Shown here: piece after piece, positions 1 through 8,246 of the stretch
Layout of the letters: each line of letters begins with the position of its first letter
How positions within the stretch are numbered: the stretch's first letter is position 1
Source: JBGSYN01 sp041750975
GTDB lineage: Bacteria > Pseudomonadota > Alphaproteobacteria > Geminicoccales > Geminicoccaceae
Direction of reading: 5' to 3'
Length of the DNA stretch: 16,342 bases
NCBI GenBank assembly: GCA_041750975.1
Contig: JBGSYN010000161.1
Span: forward strand, 1 to 16,342
The notes under the pieces: generated by a model
The model's database searches: none
Told to the model about the DNA's origin: nothing
Seen by the model: the letters and a program-made list of their open reading frames with translations, nothing else
Program-made: the position numbers and the translations under genes

Positions 1-901
1 CCTGGGGCCAGAGTACCAGTGCGAGCGCTGCGAGAACCATCAGGAGTGCCGAGACGTCCGCCACGTTGATGGGCTCGCCGACGAGGATGGCCGAACTCAC
101 GACGCCGACGATGGGCACACCAAGAATCGAGATCGCGGCGACCGAAGCCGGCAGCACCCGGACTAGCCGGACGAACGAGGTGAAACAGAAGCCGAGTGCT
201 ATGAAGACAACATAGCCGAGCGACAGGATGCCCTGCCAGTCGAGCCGCGACACATCGAACTCGCCGTCGAATACCGCCCAGAAAACTGTCAGTGGTACCG
301 ACGCGATCAGAAGCTGCCATCCGGAAAGGGCGATGACGCCGATGCCCCAGTCATAGGCCTTGATGCCGATGGTCTGGAATGCCCAGACCATGGCGGCGCC
401 GAGCATCACGACGGTGCCCCAGGGAGCCGCCCCGAGTTTGACAAGATCGCTGCCGATCAGGACCAGGAGTCCCGCCATGCCGAAGGCGAGGCCAGCAATA
501 TGGCGGCGGCGCAGACGCTCGTCGAGGAAAATCGCGCTCAAGAATGCCGCCCAGACGGGCATGGTATAGCACACGATCGCAGCGCGGCCGCCGCCCGCCA
601 TCAGGACGCCGTAAGCCGACAGGACATGCCATGCCGAGCCGAAGATCGCGGCAATCGCCACGAGCGGCAGGATCCGGTGCCGCGGGACCCTGCATCGCTC
701 GCCCAACACACGCGCCAGGCTCAGGACAAAGATTGCGGCAACAATGACGGTAATGACACGGAACAGCCAGGGACTGACTTGGAGCAGCCCGATCTTCATG
801 ACCGGCCAGTTGACGCCCCACAACAGGGTCACCAGGGCGATCTGACCGTAGAGCAGGGGTGCTGGGGCGTCCGGTGTCGCATGGCTTTCCTGGACAATCA
901 C
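1..901 (-). CDS. DMT superfamily (EamA) transporter, 3' end outside window
   Basis: The minus strand is open for 300 codons and runs off the left edge without a stop. The translation is very hydrophobic with about ten likely membrane spans in two similar halves, as in EamA permeases. Early residues read LLWGVNWPVMKIG, matching the usual LLWGxxxxxxK opening of the family. Other typical stretches are GRAAIVCYTMPVWAAFLSAIFLDERL and, in the second half, LPASVAAISILGVPIVGVVSSAILVGEP. It probably exports a small metabolite across the inner membrane; the substrate cannot be told. The start chosen is the GTG at 901, directly after the TAG of the upstream permease gene and with GGAAAGG about 8 bases before it. 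At 300 residues the protein is nearly complete. An aligned antisense frame (351-1037) is a shadow. Confidence 0.88.
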   Translation of the reverse strand, partial: MIVQESHATPDAPAPLLYGQIALVTLLWGVNWPVMKIGLLQVSPWLFRVITVIVAAIFVLSLARVLGERCRVPRHRILPLVAIAAIFGSAWHVLSAYGVLMAGGGRAAIVCYTMPVWAAFLSAIFLDERLRRRHIAGLAFGMAGLLVLIGSDLVKLGAAPWGTVVMLGAAMVWAFQTIGIKAYDWGIGVIALSGWQLLIASVPLTVFWAVFDGEFDVSRLDWQGILSLGYVVFIALGFCFTSFVRLVRVLPASVAAISILGVPIVGVVSSAILVGEPINVADVSALLMVLAALALVLWPQ

Positions 902-1996
902 CTAATCGACCTTTCCGCTGCTCGACATCAAGATGGCGATCGGCCTGGTCTGGTTGAACTGCGAGAGAATGATCAACAGGATAACCATGATCGGCACGCA
1001 CAAAAACATGCCCGCTATGCCCCAGATCGAGGCCCAAAGCGACAGGGACAGGATAACCACCAGAGGGCTCAAATTGAGTTGGGATCCCATCAAGCGCGGC
1101 TCGAGCAGATTGCCGACCAGGAATTGTATTGCCGCCAAGGGCGCCACGACGGCGAGGAAAGAAGAGATCGAGGCGAATTGCACGAGTGTCAGCAGCGCCG
1201 GCAGGGCGACCGCGAGGATCGAACCGACCGTTGGGATGTAGTTGAAGAAAAAAATGATAAGCGCCCAGAATTCAGCGTAGTCGACCGCCATCACCCACAA
1301 TACGGCATAGGAGAGACCGGCCGTGAGCAGGCTCATCAAGGTCTTGATCCAGATGTAGCGCTCGATGCGCCGTTCGATATCGGCGAGGACATGGCGAATG
1401 TGCGCGGCGCGCTCCGGTTTGGGAAAAAGAGCCCGCACTTTCATCTCGAAGCTGCCCTGCTCGAGCAGCAGGAAGGCGACATAGAGGGCGATGAGCCCGA
1501 CATTGCCGATCAGGGCGCCCAACGCCGCGGAAAGCCTCGCCACCAGGCCGCCGACATCGATCCGCGTCATCAATTCGGCCATGGTCGGTGGCTCCTCGAT
1601 GCCGACGCTGACAAGAAGCTCCGGCAACAAACGGCGTATATTCGCCTCGTAATTGGCGGCAGCACCCGAAACTTGTGCCACATTGCCGGCGATCAGATTG
1701 ACGACCTGCCAGCATCCGATGACCATGATAAGGATCGAGATCGTGAGGCAAAGCCACCGGGGAATGGCGATGTGGCCCATGCCGCTTCGTCCGATCAGTC
1801 GCGCCAAAGCATTGATCAGGTGCCACAGGAGGACTGCAACCGCGAGCGGGATCAATACCGACCGGCCATAGATCAGGATCGAGGCCAGGACCGCGAAGAT
1901 GCCGATCCAGGTCAGGCCGGCGAGGCCGGGAAGCCCTGCCAATGGCGAGGGCGCTTCCTCGCGGAAGCCGTCGTCGGTTGCGGGTGCGCGCGTCAT
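902..1996 (-). CDS. AI-2E family transporter (permease, UPF0118/PF01594 type)
   Basis: This 364-residue inner-membrane protein has the layout of the AI-2E transporter family. Two hydrophobic N-terminal spans (about residues 28-60) and a third (about 85-108) come first. A soluble segment follows (about 110-175), then a C-terminal block of spans with IIFFFNYIPTVGSILAVALP and NLLEPRLMGSQLNLSPLVVILSL. The phrases FFNYIPxxGS and NxxEPxxMGxxLxLSP are typical of the family. Members are linked to autoinducer-2 release, Na+/H+ exchange or unknown export, so the substrate is left open. It lies head-to-tail with the DMT transporter, whose GTG follows its TAG with no gap, so the two are probably co-transcribed and translationally coupled. 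It is divergent from the methyltransferase at 2140, with 143 bp between them. The long plus-strand frame 500-2017 across it is a GC shadow. Confidence 0.9.
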   Translation of the reverse strand: MTRAPATDDGFREEAPSPLAGLPGLAGLTWIGIFAVLASILIYGRSVLIPLAVAVLLWHLINALARLIGRSGMGHIAIPRWLCLTISILIMVIGCWQVVNLIAGNVAQVSGAAANYEANIRRLLPELLVSVGIEEPPTMAELMTRIDVGGLVARLSAALGALIGNVGLIALYVAFLLLEQGSFEMKVRALFPKPERAAHIRHVLADIERRIERYIWIKTLMSLLTAGLSYAVLWVMAVDYAEFWALIIFFFNYIPTVGSILAVALPALLTLVQFASISSFLAVVAPLAAIQFLVGNLLEPRLMGSQLNLSPLVVILSLSLWASIWGIAGMFLCVPIMVILLIILSQFNQTRPIAILMSSSGKVD

Positions 1997-2139
1997 TACT
2001 TCGAAGGAAGACCTTGACTGAAACAGTAGCCAAGCCGGATCGTCGGCTTCGGTGGTCCGAACGCTATAGTAAGATGAAGGCGATCTGACGATGGCGGATC
2101 GCGACTAGGCAGAGGTATCAGAGCAAAGACTGGAAGAGC

Positions 2140-2910
2140 ATGAGCGATAGCCGCAAGGCCGGAGGGCACGCCTGGGATCCCAGCGCCTATGATCGAAACG
2201 CCAGGTTTGTATCCACATTGGGCTCAGCCGTGCTCGATCTGTTGGCGCCGCAGCCGGGTGAGCGGATTTTGGACCTCGGTTGCGGCGACGGGGTCTTGAC
2301 CGAGCAACTGGTCGCTGCCGGTGCCGATGTCGTCGGCGTCGACGGCGATGATCGGATGATCGAGGCGGCCAGAACGCTCGGCCTCGATGCGTATGTGATG
2401 GATGGCCAGTCCCTGAACTTCGAGGCGGAATTCGATGCCGTGTTCTCGAATGCGGCGCTGCATTGGATGCTTGATGTCGCTGCCGTGAACGCCGGCGTCT
2501 TTCGAGCCCTGCGCCCGGGCGGGCGATTTGTTGCGGAGTTTGGCGGTCATGGCAACGTCGCCGCGATCCGTACGGCCCTTTATGCCGTGCTGCACCGGCA
2601 TGGCGTCGACGCTGCCTTGCATGATCCCTGGTACTTTCCGGCGCCAGAAATGCATTCAGAGAGTTTGGCGAGGGCAGGGTTTGTCGTCGGCGAGATCGCT
2701 CTGCATCCGCGACCGACGCTCCTGCCGACGGACATGAAAGGCTGGCTTGAGACTCTTGGCAAACCCTTCCTCGATGCTGCGCCGGAGGCCGTCCGAGCCG
2801 GAATCGCAGAAGAGACCGAGCAACTTCTGTCGGCAGCACTGCGCGACGGGCATGGGCGCTGGACGGCGGACTATTGCAGACTGCGCTTTAAGGCAACCAA
2901 GCCGCACTAG
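2140..2910 (+). CDS. class I SAM-dependent methyltransferase
   Basis: The protein has 256 residues. SAM-binding motif I reads ILDLGCGDGVL (about residues 43-53). An acidic residue ends the second strand in VVGVDGDDRMIEAA, and a motif-II-like FDAVFSNAALHWM follows near 95-108. The N-terminal AWDPSAYDRNARFVSTLG is typical of the trans-aconitate methyltransferase / BioC-like group of cytosolic small-molecule methyltransferases, but the substrate cannot be fixed. GGAAG lies 4 bases before the ATG, a rather close ribosome binding site. A possible -10 (TATAGT, 2065-2070) lies in the divergent intergenic region without a good -35 box. The gene stands alone, with a 192-bp gap before rpoH. A second possible reading is a malonyl-ACP methyltransferase, but no biotin genes lie near. 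Confidence 0.85.
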   Translation: MSDSRKAGGHAWDPSAYDRNARFVSTLGSAVLDLLAPQPGERILDLGCGDGVLTEQLVAAGADVVGVDGDDRMIEAARTLGLDAYVMDGQSLNFEAEFDAVFSNAALHWMLDVAAVNAGVFRALRPGGRFVAEFGGHGNVAAIRTALYAVLHRHGVDAALHDPWYFPAPEMHSESLARAGFVVGEIALHPRPTLLPTDMKGWLETLGKPFLDAAPEAVRAGIAEETEQLLSAALRDGHGRWTADYCRLRFKATKPH

Positions 2911-3060
2911 GCTCTTGCAACCTCCGGAATGTCCATGACTTTAGGATGGGATGGAGAATTCGGAGGATCGCCTCTTGCGTCACTATTGCGTGTTATCCGC
3001 TGATCCCGGTTGGAACGTGGCGCGTAATCAGAGACGATGGACAAGGTCAGGGGGTCTATC

Positions 3061-3083
3061 GGCACCGGGTTGGGCCCGGTGCC
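3061..3083 (+). promoter_or_regulatory. perfect 9-bp hairpin in the rpoH leader
   Basis: GGCACCGGG and CCCGGTGCC form a perfect 9-bp GC-rich stem around the loop TTGGG. It ends 5 bases before the AGGAG ribosome binding site of rpoH (3089-3093). No T-run follows, so it is not a standard terminator of the upstream methyltransferase gene. It could influence mRNA stability or access to the ribosome binding site. That role is inferred; only the dyad is seen. Confidence 0.55.
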
Positions 3084-3102
3084 CATATAGGAGATGGTAG
3101 TC

Positions 3103-4002
3103 ATGGCATCGTACGAACCCGCTGACAATCATCGCGCTCATCGGCGCCTCATTCGGGAATCGATGAATGCGCCATTACTGACCCGCGAGCACGAGCACGA
3201 CCTCGCGGTGCGCTGGCGCGATGATGGCGACGAGGAAGCGCTGCACGAGATCGTCCGCTCTTATATGCGCTTGGTCGTCAGTGCGGCGAGCAAATTCAAG
3301 AATTATGGGTTGCCCGGCAGCGATCTTGTCCAGGAAGGTGTTGTTGGCCTGATGCAGGCCGCAGCACGCTTCGAACCGGACCGCGACGTCCGCTTTTCGA
3401 CTTATGCCTCTTGGTGGATACGGTCCGCCATGCAGGATTACATTCTGCGCAACTGGTCTGTGGTGAGGACCGGCACCACGGCGGCGCAGAAATCATTGTT
3501 CTTCAATCTTCGGCGTCTCCGTGCCCGCATCAATGACGGTGCGGGGGCGACCTTGACAGATGCCGGCCGGCAGCAGATCGCAACCGAGCTTTCCGTCGGC
3601 GTCCACGACGTCGAGGCGATGGAAATGCGCCTTCTGGGCGGCGATCAGTCGCTTAACGCGACGATCAGCGTCGAGGGCGAGGATGCCTGGCAGGACTTCC
3701 TGGCCGACGAGCGGCCTAATCCCGAGGAGGTGATAGGCGGACTGCTCGACGGCAAGCGGCGCTCGGAATGGTTGATGGCGTCACTCCGCGAACTCACCGA
3801 GCGCGAGCAGACGATCATCAAGGAACGTCGTCTCCGTGAGGATGGCCGCACCCTCGAAGAGCTTGGCCGCCGCTTGGGCATCAGCAAGGAACGTGTGCGG
3901 CAGATCGAGCACCGGGCGTTACAGAAACTCAAATCCGCGCTCGAGCGCCGGATGCAGGATCCGAGCGATCTCTTGGTGTTATCTGGCGACACACCTCACT
4001 GA
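3103..4002 (+). CDS. rpoH: RNA polymerase sigma factor RpoH (sigma-32 type)
   Basis: This is a 299-residue sigma-70 family factor that directs RNA polymerase to heat-shock or other stress promoters. Region 2 is clear: GSDLVQEGVVGLMQAAARFEPDRDVRF, then FSTYASWWIRSAMQDYILRNW (region 2.4, about 98-118). The RpoH box is present as QKSLFFNLRR (about 129-138), which separates it from housekeeping and other group factors. Region 4.2 (about 250-285) carries the helix-turn-helix TLEELGRRLGISKERVRQIEHRALQKLKSAL. Two in-frame ATGs compete. The ATG at 3094 abuts the AGGAG (3089-3093) with no spacing, whereas 3103 lies 9 bases from it, so 3103 is chosen. Many alphaproteobacteria have two RpoH paralogues and which one this is cannot be told. 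The neighbouring Usp and uvrC genes fit a stress-response locus. Confidence 0.92.
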   Translation: MASYEPADNHRAHRRLIRESMNAPLLTREHEHDLAVRWRDDGDEEALHEIVRSYMRLVVSAASKFKNYGLPGSDLVQEGVVGLMQAAARFEPDRDVRFSTYASWWIRSAMQDYILRNWSVVRTGTTAAQKSLFFNLRRLRARINDGAGATLTDAGRQQIATELSVGVHDVEAMEMRLLGGDQSLNATISVEGEDAWQDFLADERPNPEEVIGGLLDGKRRSEWLMASLRELTEREQTIIKERRLREDGRTLEELGRRLGISKERVRQIEHRALQKLKSALERRMQDPSDLLVLSGDTPH

Positions 4003-4003
4003 C

Positions 4004-4041
4004 GGGCGCAGCGGCCGGCTCCTCACTGCCGGTCGCCGCCC
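4004..4041 (+). terminator. probable terminator after rpoH
   Basis: GGGCG pairs with CGCCC and GCGGCCGGC pairs with GCCGGTCGC (one G-U pair), giving a 14-bp stem with a 2-base bulge and the loop TCCTCACT. It starts 2 bases after the rpoH stop codon. The following TTAGTT is only a weak T-rich tail, so termination efficiency is uncertain. Confidence 0.5.
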
Positions 4042-4115
4042 TTAGTTCGGGCGCGACTGCTCACGCCTTTATTGATATATTCTCTGGATCAGGTGGCAAT
4101 TGCAGCAGGCTGCTC

Positions 4116-4952
4116 ATGATCCGATCGATCCTTCTCGGTGTGGCCGGAACCCCGGCGCTTCAGGCGAAACTCTTTCATGCGTTGGATCTTGCCAAGCGGC
4201 ACGGCGCCTTCATTCAATTGTTGTCGGTCGTCGATACCGAAAAGCTCAGTTCATTCGGTCCCGTTCCCATCGGCGGCGCGCATTACGCGGAAAAACTGAG
4301 CGCGCGTCGCGTCGACGAAAGCCACGCCGTCGATGAGCAGGCCATCGAGGCATGCAAGAAAACCGCCGAGGCCGAAGGTATTGAAGTCGACAGCAGATAT
4401 GTCGAGGGCGATCCGCTCGAAGAAATCGAGCGCTATTGGCGCTATGCAGATTTGCTGCTCTTAGGCTTGCGCGGCTGGTTCGATCATGGACTGCTGCCCG
4501 AACCGGAAGACGCGATAGCGACCCTGGTCCGCGCCGGCGTCCGTCCGATCATGGCGGTCCCGGAGGAAGGCAGGCCGATCAAGAAGGTCCTGATCGCCTA
4601 TAACGGCACCGCCGAATCGGCCAAGGCGATGAAACACTTCCTTCTCCTCGGAGGCTGGCCGGATTGCCAGTTGAACATCGCCTGCGTCGGCAAACCCCGC
4701 AGTGGCGAGGAGGCCCATCAGATGCTCGATGAAGCCGGTCGCTATGGCAAGCGGCACGGTCATAAAGTCGCCACTGCGCACGTCCGCGGCGGCGATGCCG
4801 TGGATAGACTTCTCGAGCATGCGCGCACGATTGAAGCCGACATGATCGTCATGGGAGGCAGCTATCGTCGGCTGTTGCTCGCCGACCGTTTTGGCCGGTC
4901 CACCGTGGATCTCATCAAGCGGTCGCCATTGCCGCTCTTCATCTCGCACTAG
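4116..4952 (+). CDS. tandem universal stress protein (UspA family)
   Basis: The 278-residue cytosolic protein has two Usp-like folds in tandem. The first opens with MIRSILLGVAGTPALQAKLFHALDLAKRHGA. The second starts near 150 with IKKVLIAYNGTAESAKAMKHFLLL and ends with ADMIVMGGSYRRLLLADRFGRSTVDLIKRSPLPLFISH. This tail resembles the MGxYGHSRLRE...GGVT...PVxxSH ending of alphaproteobacterial tandem Usps, but the classic GxxGxxxxxxxxxG(S/T) nucleotide loop is only partly kept (GSYR in place of GxxG). Nucleotide binding is therefore doubtful for this domain. The ribosome binding site is weak (GCAGG). A plausible -10, TATATT (4076-4081), lies 34 bases upstream with a poor -35. Its stop codon overlaps a possible GTG start of uvrC by one base, suggesting coupling to DNA repair. 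Confidence 0.88.
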   Translation: MIRSILLGVAGTPALQAKLFHALDLAKRHGAFIQLLSVVDTEKLSSFGPVPIGGAHYAEKLSARRVDESHAVDEQAIEACKKTAEAEGIEVDSRYVEGDPLEEIERYWRYADLLLLGLRGWFDHGLLPEPEDAIATLVRAGVRPIMAVPEEGRPIKKVLIAYNGTAESAKAMKHFLLLGGWPDCQLNIACVGKPRSGEEAHQMLDEAGRYGKRHGHKVATAHVRGGDAVDRLLEHARTIEADMIVMGGSYRRLLLADRFGRSTVDLIKRSPLPLFISH

Positions 4953-4993
4953 TGGTGCTTGATCCTGCGGCCGGCGCTGCGCAGATAGCAGCC

Positions 4994-6883
4994 ATGGACC
5001 ATGGTGCGGACATTTCGGCTGCGACCGTTGAAAAGGCCGATTTACGCGGTGCCGAGCTGATCAAGCGGCACCTGGCGAGCCTGCCGAATGCCCCGGGCGT
5101 CTACCGGATGAGCGACGACAAGGGCACGTTGCTCTATGTCGGCAAGGCCAAATCGCTGAAGAAGCGCGTTGCCGCCTACACGAAACCGGCGGCCTTGACG
5201 GCGCGGCTGCAGCGCATGGTGGCACTGACCCGGTCGATGGAGATCGTCACAACCGCGAGCGAGGTCGAAGCGCTGCTGCTCGAAGCCAATCTGATCAAAC
5301 GCTATCGGCCGAGCTTCAATATCGTGCTGCGGGACGATAAGAGCTTTCCCTATATTTTCCTGCGCTGGGGTCACGATTTTCCGCTGATCGGCAAGCATCG
5401 TGGACGCAAACGGGAAGGCTGCGACTACTATGGCCCCTTCGCCTCGGCGGGCGCCGTCAACGACACCCTGAACGCCTTGCTGCGGGCCTTTCCGCTGCGC
5501 TCCTGTTCGGACAGCGTGTTCCAGAGCCGTTCGCGACCTTGCCTGCAATATCAGATCAAGCGCTGCTCGGCACCCTGCGTCGGCCGGATCGGCGAGGCCG
5601 ACTATGCGAGACTGGTCGAGGAGGTGAAGGGCTTTCTCGGCGGGCGGTCCCGCGAGGTCCAGGATCAGCTGAAGCGCGAGATGCACGAGGCCGCCGAGCG
5701 CCTGGACTTCGAGAAGGCCACGGTCCTGCGGGATCGGATCAAGGCCCTCGCCCATATCGGCTCGCGTCAGGGCATCAACACCCAGGCGGTGGATGACGCC
5801 GACGTCATTGCCGCGGCCTCCGAGGGCGGCGAGGTTTGTGTCCAGGTATTCTTCTACAGGGCCGGACGCAATTACGGCAATCGCGCCTATTATCCGGTCC
5901 ATACCAAGGGTGCGACGCTGCCCGAAGTGGTCGAGGCCTTCAGTGCTCAGTTCTACAGCGACCGCGCGCCACCGCGACAGATCCTGCTGTCCGAGCCGCT
6001 GCCGCAACAAAATCTGCTGGCCGAGGCGTTGAGCGTGCGGGCCGAGCGCAAGGTGACGCTGCAGGTGCCGCAACGCGGCGACAAGCGCCAATTGCTGGAT
6101 ATTGCCCTTGCCAATGCCAAGCAGGCGCTGGCACGGCGGCTGGCGGACCATGCGTCCCAGGCGCATCTGCTCGAGGAGCTTGCCGACCGCTTCGAGATGC
6201 CGAGCCCGCCCGCGCGGATCGAGGTCTACGACAACAGCCACGTCAGCGGTAAATACGCGATTGGCGCCTTCATCGTCGTCGGCCCCGAGGGTTTCGACCG
6301 TAAATCCTATCGCACCTTCAACATCAAGAATCCGGAGACTGTCGCCGGCGACGACTATGCGATGATGCGCGAGGTGCTCGGCCGCCGCTTCGCGCGGCTC
6401 GCCAAGGACGAGCCCGATCGGACTGGCGGCACCTGGCCCGATCTCGTCGTGATCGATGGCGGCGCGGGCCAGCTTACGGCAGCGCGCGAGGCCTTGCGCG
6501 AGATCGGCGTGGAGGATGTCCCGCTGATCAGTGTCGCCAAGGGCCCGGATCGCGACGCCGGCCGTGAGCGGTTCTTCCGGCCCGGCCGCGAGCCGGTGAT
6601 GCTCGAGCCGAAGGACCCGGTCCTCTATTTCGTCCAGCGGATGCGGGATGAGGCGCACCGCTTTGCGATTCAGACCCACCGCGGCAAACGCTCCAAGGCG
6701 ATCGGCCGCTCGATGCTCGACGAGATCCCGGGGATCGGCGCCAAGCGCAAGCGCGCGTTGCTCGATCATTTCGGCTCGGCCCGCAGGGTCGAGGAAGCGG
6801 GCTTGCGCGATCTCGAGCAGGTCCAGGGCATCGACAAGGCCGTGGCGCAATCGATCTACGATCATCTGCATGAGCGGAGCTGA
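4994..6883 (+). CDS. uvrC: excinuclease ABC subunit C (UvrC)
   Basis: UvrC makes both incisions beside UvrAB-marked DNA damage in nucleotide excision repair. From this ATG it has 629 residues, the usual length. The GIY-YIG nuclease comes first (GVYRM near 35, LLYVGKAKSLKKRV near 46-59). Then come conserved Cys pairs in RSRPCLQYQIKRCSAPCVG and a UVR motif (about 220-250). The RNase H-like endonuclease follows, with IEVYDNSHVSG, DLVVIDGGAGQL and MRDEAHRFAI supplying the Asp-Asp-His triad. The C-terminal helix-hairpin-helix pair is LDEIPGIGAKRKRALLDHFG and LEQVQGIDKAVAQSIYDHL. A GTG at 4952 in the same frame overlaps the Usp stop (TAGTG) and would add 14 residues. Neither start has a clear ribosome binding site, so the start is uncertain. 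It heads the run uvrC-pgsA-moaD-moaE. Confidence 0.96.
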   Translation: MDHGADISAATVEKADLRGAELIKRHLASLPNAPGVYRMSDDKGTLLYVGKAKSLKKRVAAYTKPAALTARLQRMVALTRSMEIVTTASEVEALLLEANLIKRYRPSFNIVLRDDKSFPYIFLRWGHDFPLIGKHRGRKREGCDYYGPFASAGAVNDTLNALLRAFPLRSCSDSVFQSRSRPCLQYQIKRCSAPCVGRIGEADYARLVEEVKGFLGGRSREVQDQLKREMHEAAERLDFEKATVLRDRIKALAHIGSRQGINTQAVDDADVIAAASEGGEVCVQVFFYRAGRNYGNRAYYPVHTKGATLPEVVEAFSAQFYSDRAPPRQILLSEPLPQQNLLAEALSVRAERKVTLQVPQRGDKRQLLDIALANAKQALARRLADHASQAHLLEELADRFEMPSPPARIEVYDNSHVSGKYAIGAFIVVGPEGFDRKSYRTFNIKNPETVAGDDYAMMREVLGRRFARLAKDEPDRTGGTWPDLVVIDGGAGQLTAAREALREIGVEDVPLISVAKGPDRDAGRERFFRPGREPVMLEPKDPVLYFVQRMRDEAHRFAIQTHRGKRSKAIGRSMLDEIPGIGAKRKRALLDHFGSARRVEEAGLRDLEQVQGIDKAVAQSIYDHLHERS

Positions 6884-6897
6884 GAGCCGAAGACATT

Positions 6898-7491
6898 ATG
6901 CTGACCTCGATTCCCAACCTTCTGACGATCAGCCGCGTCATGATTATTCCCCTGCTGGTTGCTTGTTTCTATGCCGAAGGCGACTGGGCGCGCTGGACCG
7001 CCTGCGCGATTTTCGTCGGCGCCGCGGTCACCGATTATCTGGATGGGGTCCTGGCCCGGGCCTGGAAGCTGCAATCGGTGTTCGGCCGATGGCTCGATCC
7101 CGTGGCCGACAAGCTTCTGGTCGCGGCCGCATTGGTGATGCTGGTAGCCGCGGGCGAGGCGCCCGTCATTGCGACCGTGGTGATTTTGATGCGCGAGCTC
7201 CTGATCTCGGGATTGCGGGAATATATGGCGGAGGTGCGCGTCGGCCTGCCGGTCAGCAAACTTGCCAAATGGAAAACAACGGTGCAAATGGTGGCCATCG
7301 TCTTTCTACTTATAGGCGAAGCGGGCCCGGCTTGGCTGGGTGCCGCAACCATCGGCTGGTGGCTCTTGTGGGCCGCCGCCTTGCTCACCATTGTCACGGG
7401 CTACGACTATGTAAAAATCGGTCTACGACAGATGCGGGCAGAGGATCGGCGACAGGCCGATGCCTCGATTGTCAAACCGGAACAAGCCTAA
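6898..7491 (+). CDS. pgsA: CDP-diacylglycerol-glycerol-3-phosphate 3-phosphatidyltransferase
   Basis: PgsA transfers the phosphatidyl group from CDP-diacylglycerol to glycerol-3-phosphate, the committed step toward phosphatidylglycerol and cardiolipin, at the inner membrane. The 197-residue product carries a complete CDP-alcohol phosphotransferase signature at about residues 46-71. It reads DYLDG, VLAR, then G-RWL-D-PVA-D, fitting DxxDGxxARx8Gx3Dx3D. It opens with MLTSIPNLLTISRVMIIPLL, typical of PgsA, and has several membrane spans. The start lies 14 bases after uvrC and the stop 16 bases before moaD, consistent with one operon. The uvrC-pgsA pairing is widespread in proteobacteria. Confidence 0.95.
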   Translation: MLTSIPNLLTISRVMIIPLLVACFYAEGDWARWTACAIFVGAAVTDYLDGVLARAWKLQSVFGRWLDPVADKLLVAAALVMLVAAGEAPVIATVVILMRELLISGLREYMAEVRVGLPVSKLAKWKTTVQMVAIVFLLIGEAGPAWLGAATIGWWLLWAAALLTIVTGYDYVKIGLRQMRAEDRRQADASIVKPEQA

Positions 7492-7507
7492 TCATTGGAG
7501 ATTATTC

Positions 7508-7762
7508 ATGCGTGTGCGTTATTTTGCATGGGTGCGCGACCGTATCGGCGTCTCGGAAGAAACCGTCCAGCCGCCTGCGGACGTCACGACCGTTGGCGCC
7601 TTGCAGGTGTGGCTCGGCGAACGGCACCCCGCCTTCGCCCATGCCCTCGAGGAGTATCCGGATCTCGTCAAGAGTGCCGTCAACCTCGAGTTCGCAGGGC
7701 CCAGCCGGAGCATCAAGCCGACCGACGACGTGGCGTTCTTTCCGCCCGTGACAGGCGGCTGA
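7508..7762 (+). CDS. moaD: molybdopterin synthase sulfur carrier subunit MoaD
   Basis: This is an 84-residue ubiquitin-like protein whose C-terminal Gly-Gly (PPVTGG) is the site of adenylation and thiocarboxylate formation. It then donates sulfur for conversion of precursor Z to molybdopterin together with MoaE. It begins MRVRYFAWVRDRIG, a classic MoaD N-terminus, and keeps VAFFPPVTGG at the end. An upstream in-frame ATG at 7460 would add 16 residues that overlap pgsA. The start at 7508 is preferred because GGAG (7497-7500) sits 7 bases before it. moaE follows after 23 bases. Confidence 0.95.
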   Translation: MRVRYFAWVRDRIGVSEETVQPPADVTTVGALQVWLGERHPAFAHALEEYPDLVKSAVNLEFAGPSRSIKPTDDVAFFPPVTGG

Positions 7763-7785
7763 AAGGATCTCAAGGACCCAAGTGA

Positions 7786-8232
7786 ATGATCCGCGTCCAG
7801 GGCGAGCCGTTCGATGCGGGCCGGGAGATCGGCGCGTTTTTCGAAGGCCGAACCGATGTCGGCGGCATCGCCACCTTCATCGGTCTGGTGCGCGGTCATC
7901 AATCCGGCACCAATGTCGCGGCCATGACTCTGGAGCATTTTCCGGGCATGACGGAGCGAGCCCTCGAGGCGATCGAGGCCGAGGCGCGCCGCCGCTGGCA
8001 GCTTTCGGATGTGCTGGTGATCCATCGTTATGGGCGGATGCTGCCGGGCGAGCCGATCGTGCTCGTGGCCACGGCGTCCGCCCACCGCGCTTCCGCTCTT
8101 GACGCCTGCGCCTTTCTGATAGACTGGCTCAAGACCAAGGCGCCTTTCTGGAAGCGCGAGGAGACAGCCGAGGGGGAACGCTGGGTCGAGGCGCGAGCGA
8201 GCGACGACGAGGCCGCCGCCCGCTGGGACTGA
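7786..8232 (+). CDS. moaE: molybdopterin synthase catalytic subunit MoaE
   Basis: MoaE forms a heterotetramer with MoaD and inserts two sulfurs into cyclic pyranopterin monophosphate to give molybdopterin. The 148-residue product shows family landmarks: GGIATFIGLVRGH near 26-38, LEHFPGMTERAL, VLVIHRYGRMLPGEPIVLVAT, and WLKTKAPFWKRE near 112-123 with the conserved catalytic lysines. AAGGA lies upstream of the ATG at a wide but acceptable spacing. It sits directly behind moaD in the same transcription unit, and ppa starts 14 bases after its stop. Confidence 0.95.
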   Translation: MIRVQGEPFDAGREIGAFFEGRTDVGGIATFIGLVRGHQSGTNVAAMTLEHFPGMTERALEAIEAEARRRWQLSDVLVIHRYGRMLPGEPIVLVATASAHRASALDACAFLIDWLKTKAPFWKREETAEGERWVEARASDDEAAARWD

Positions 8233-8246
8233 CAGAGGACGGAACC

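Noticed and set aside
500..2017. 505-codon plus-strand open frame
   Set aside because: It runs antisense to the AI-2E permease and DMT genes, whose translations match known families; its product is Gln/Asp/Arg-rich low-complexity sequence typical of a GC-rich shadow frame.
3012..3040. GGAAC as an ECF/EcfG-type -35 box before rpoH
   Set aside because: No GTT or comparable -10 element is found at the expected 16-17 bp spacing.
5042..6871. 609-codon minus-strand open frame across uvrC
   Set aside because: UvrC on the plus strand has all domains in order; the antisense frame is a GC codon-bias shadow with no recognisable domain.
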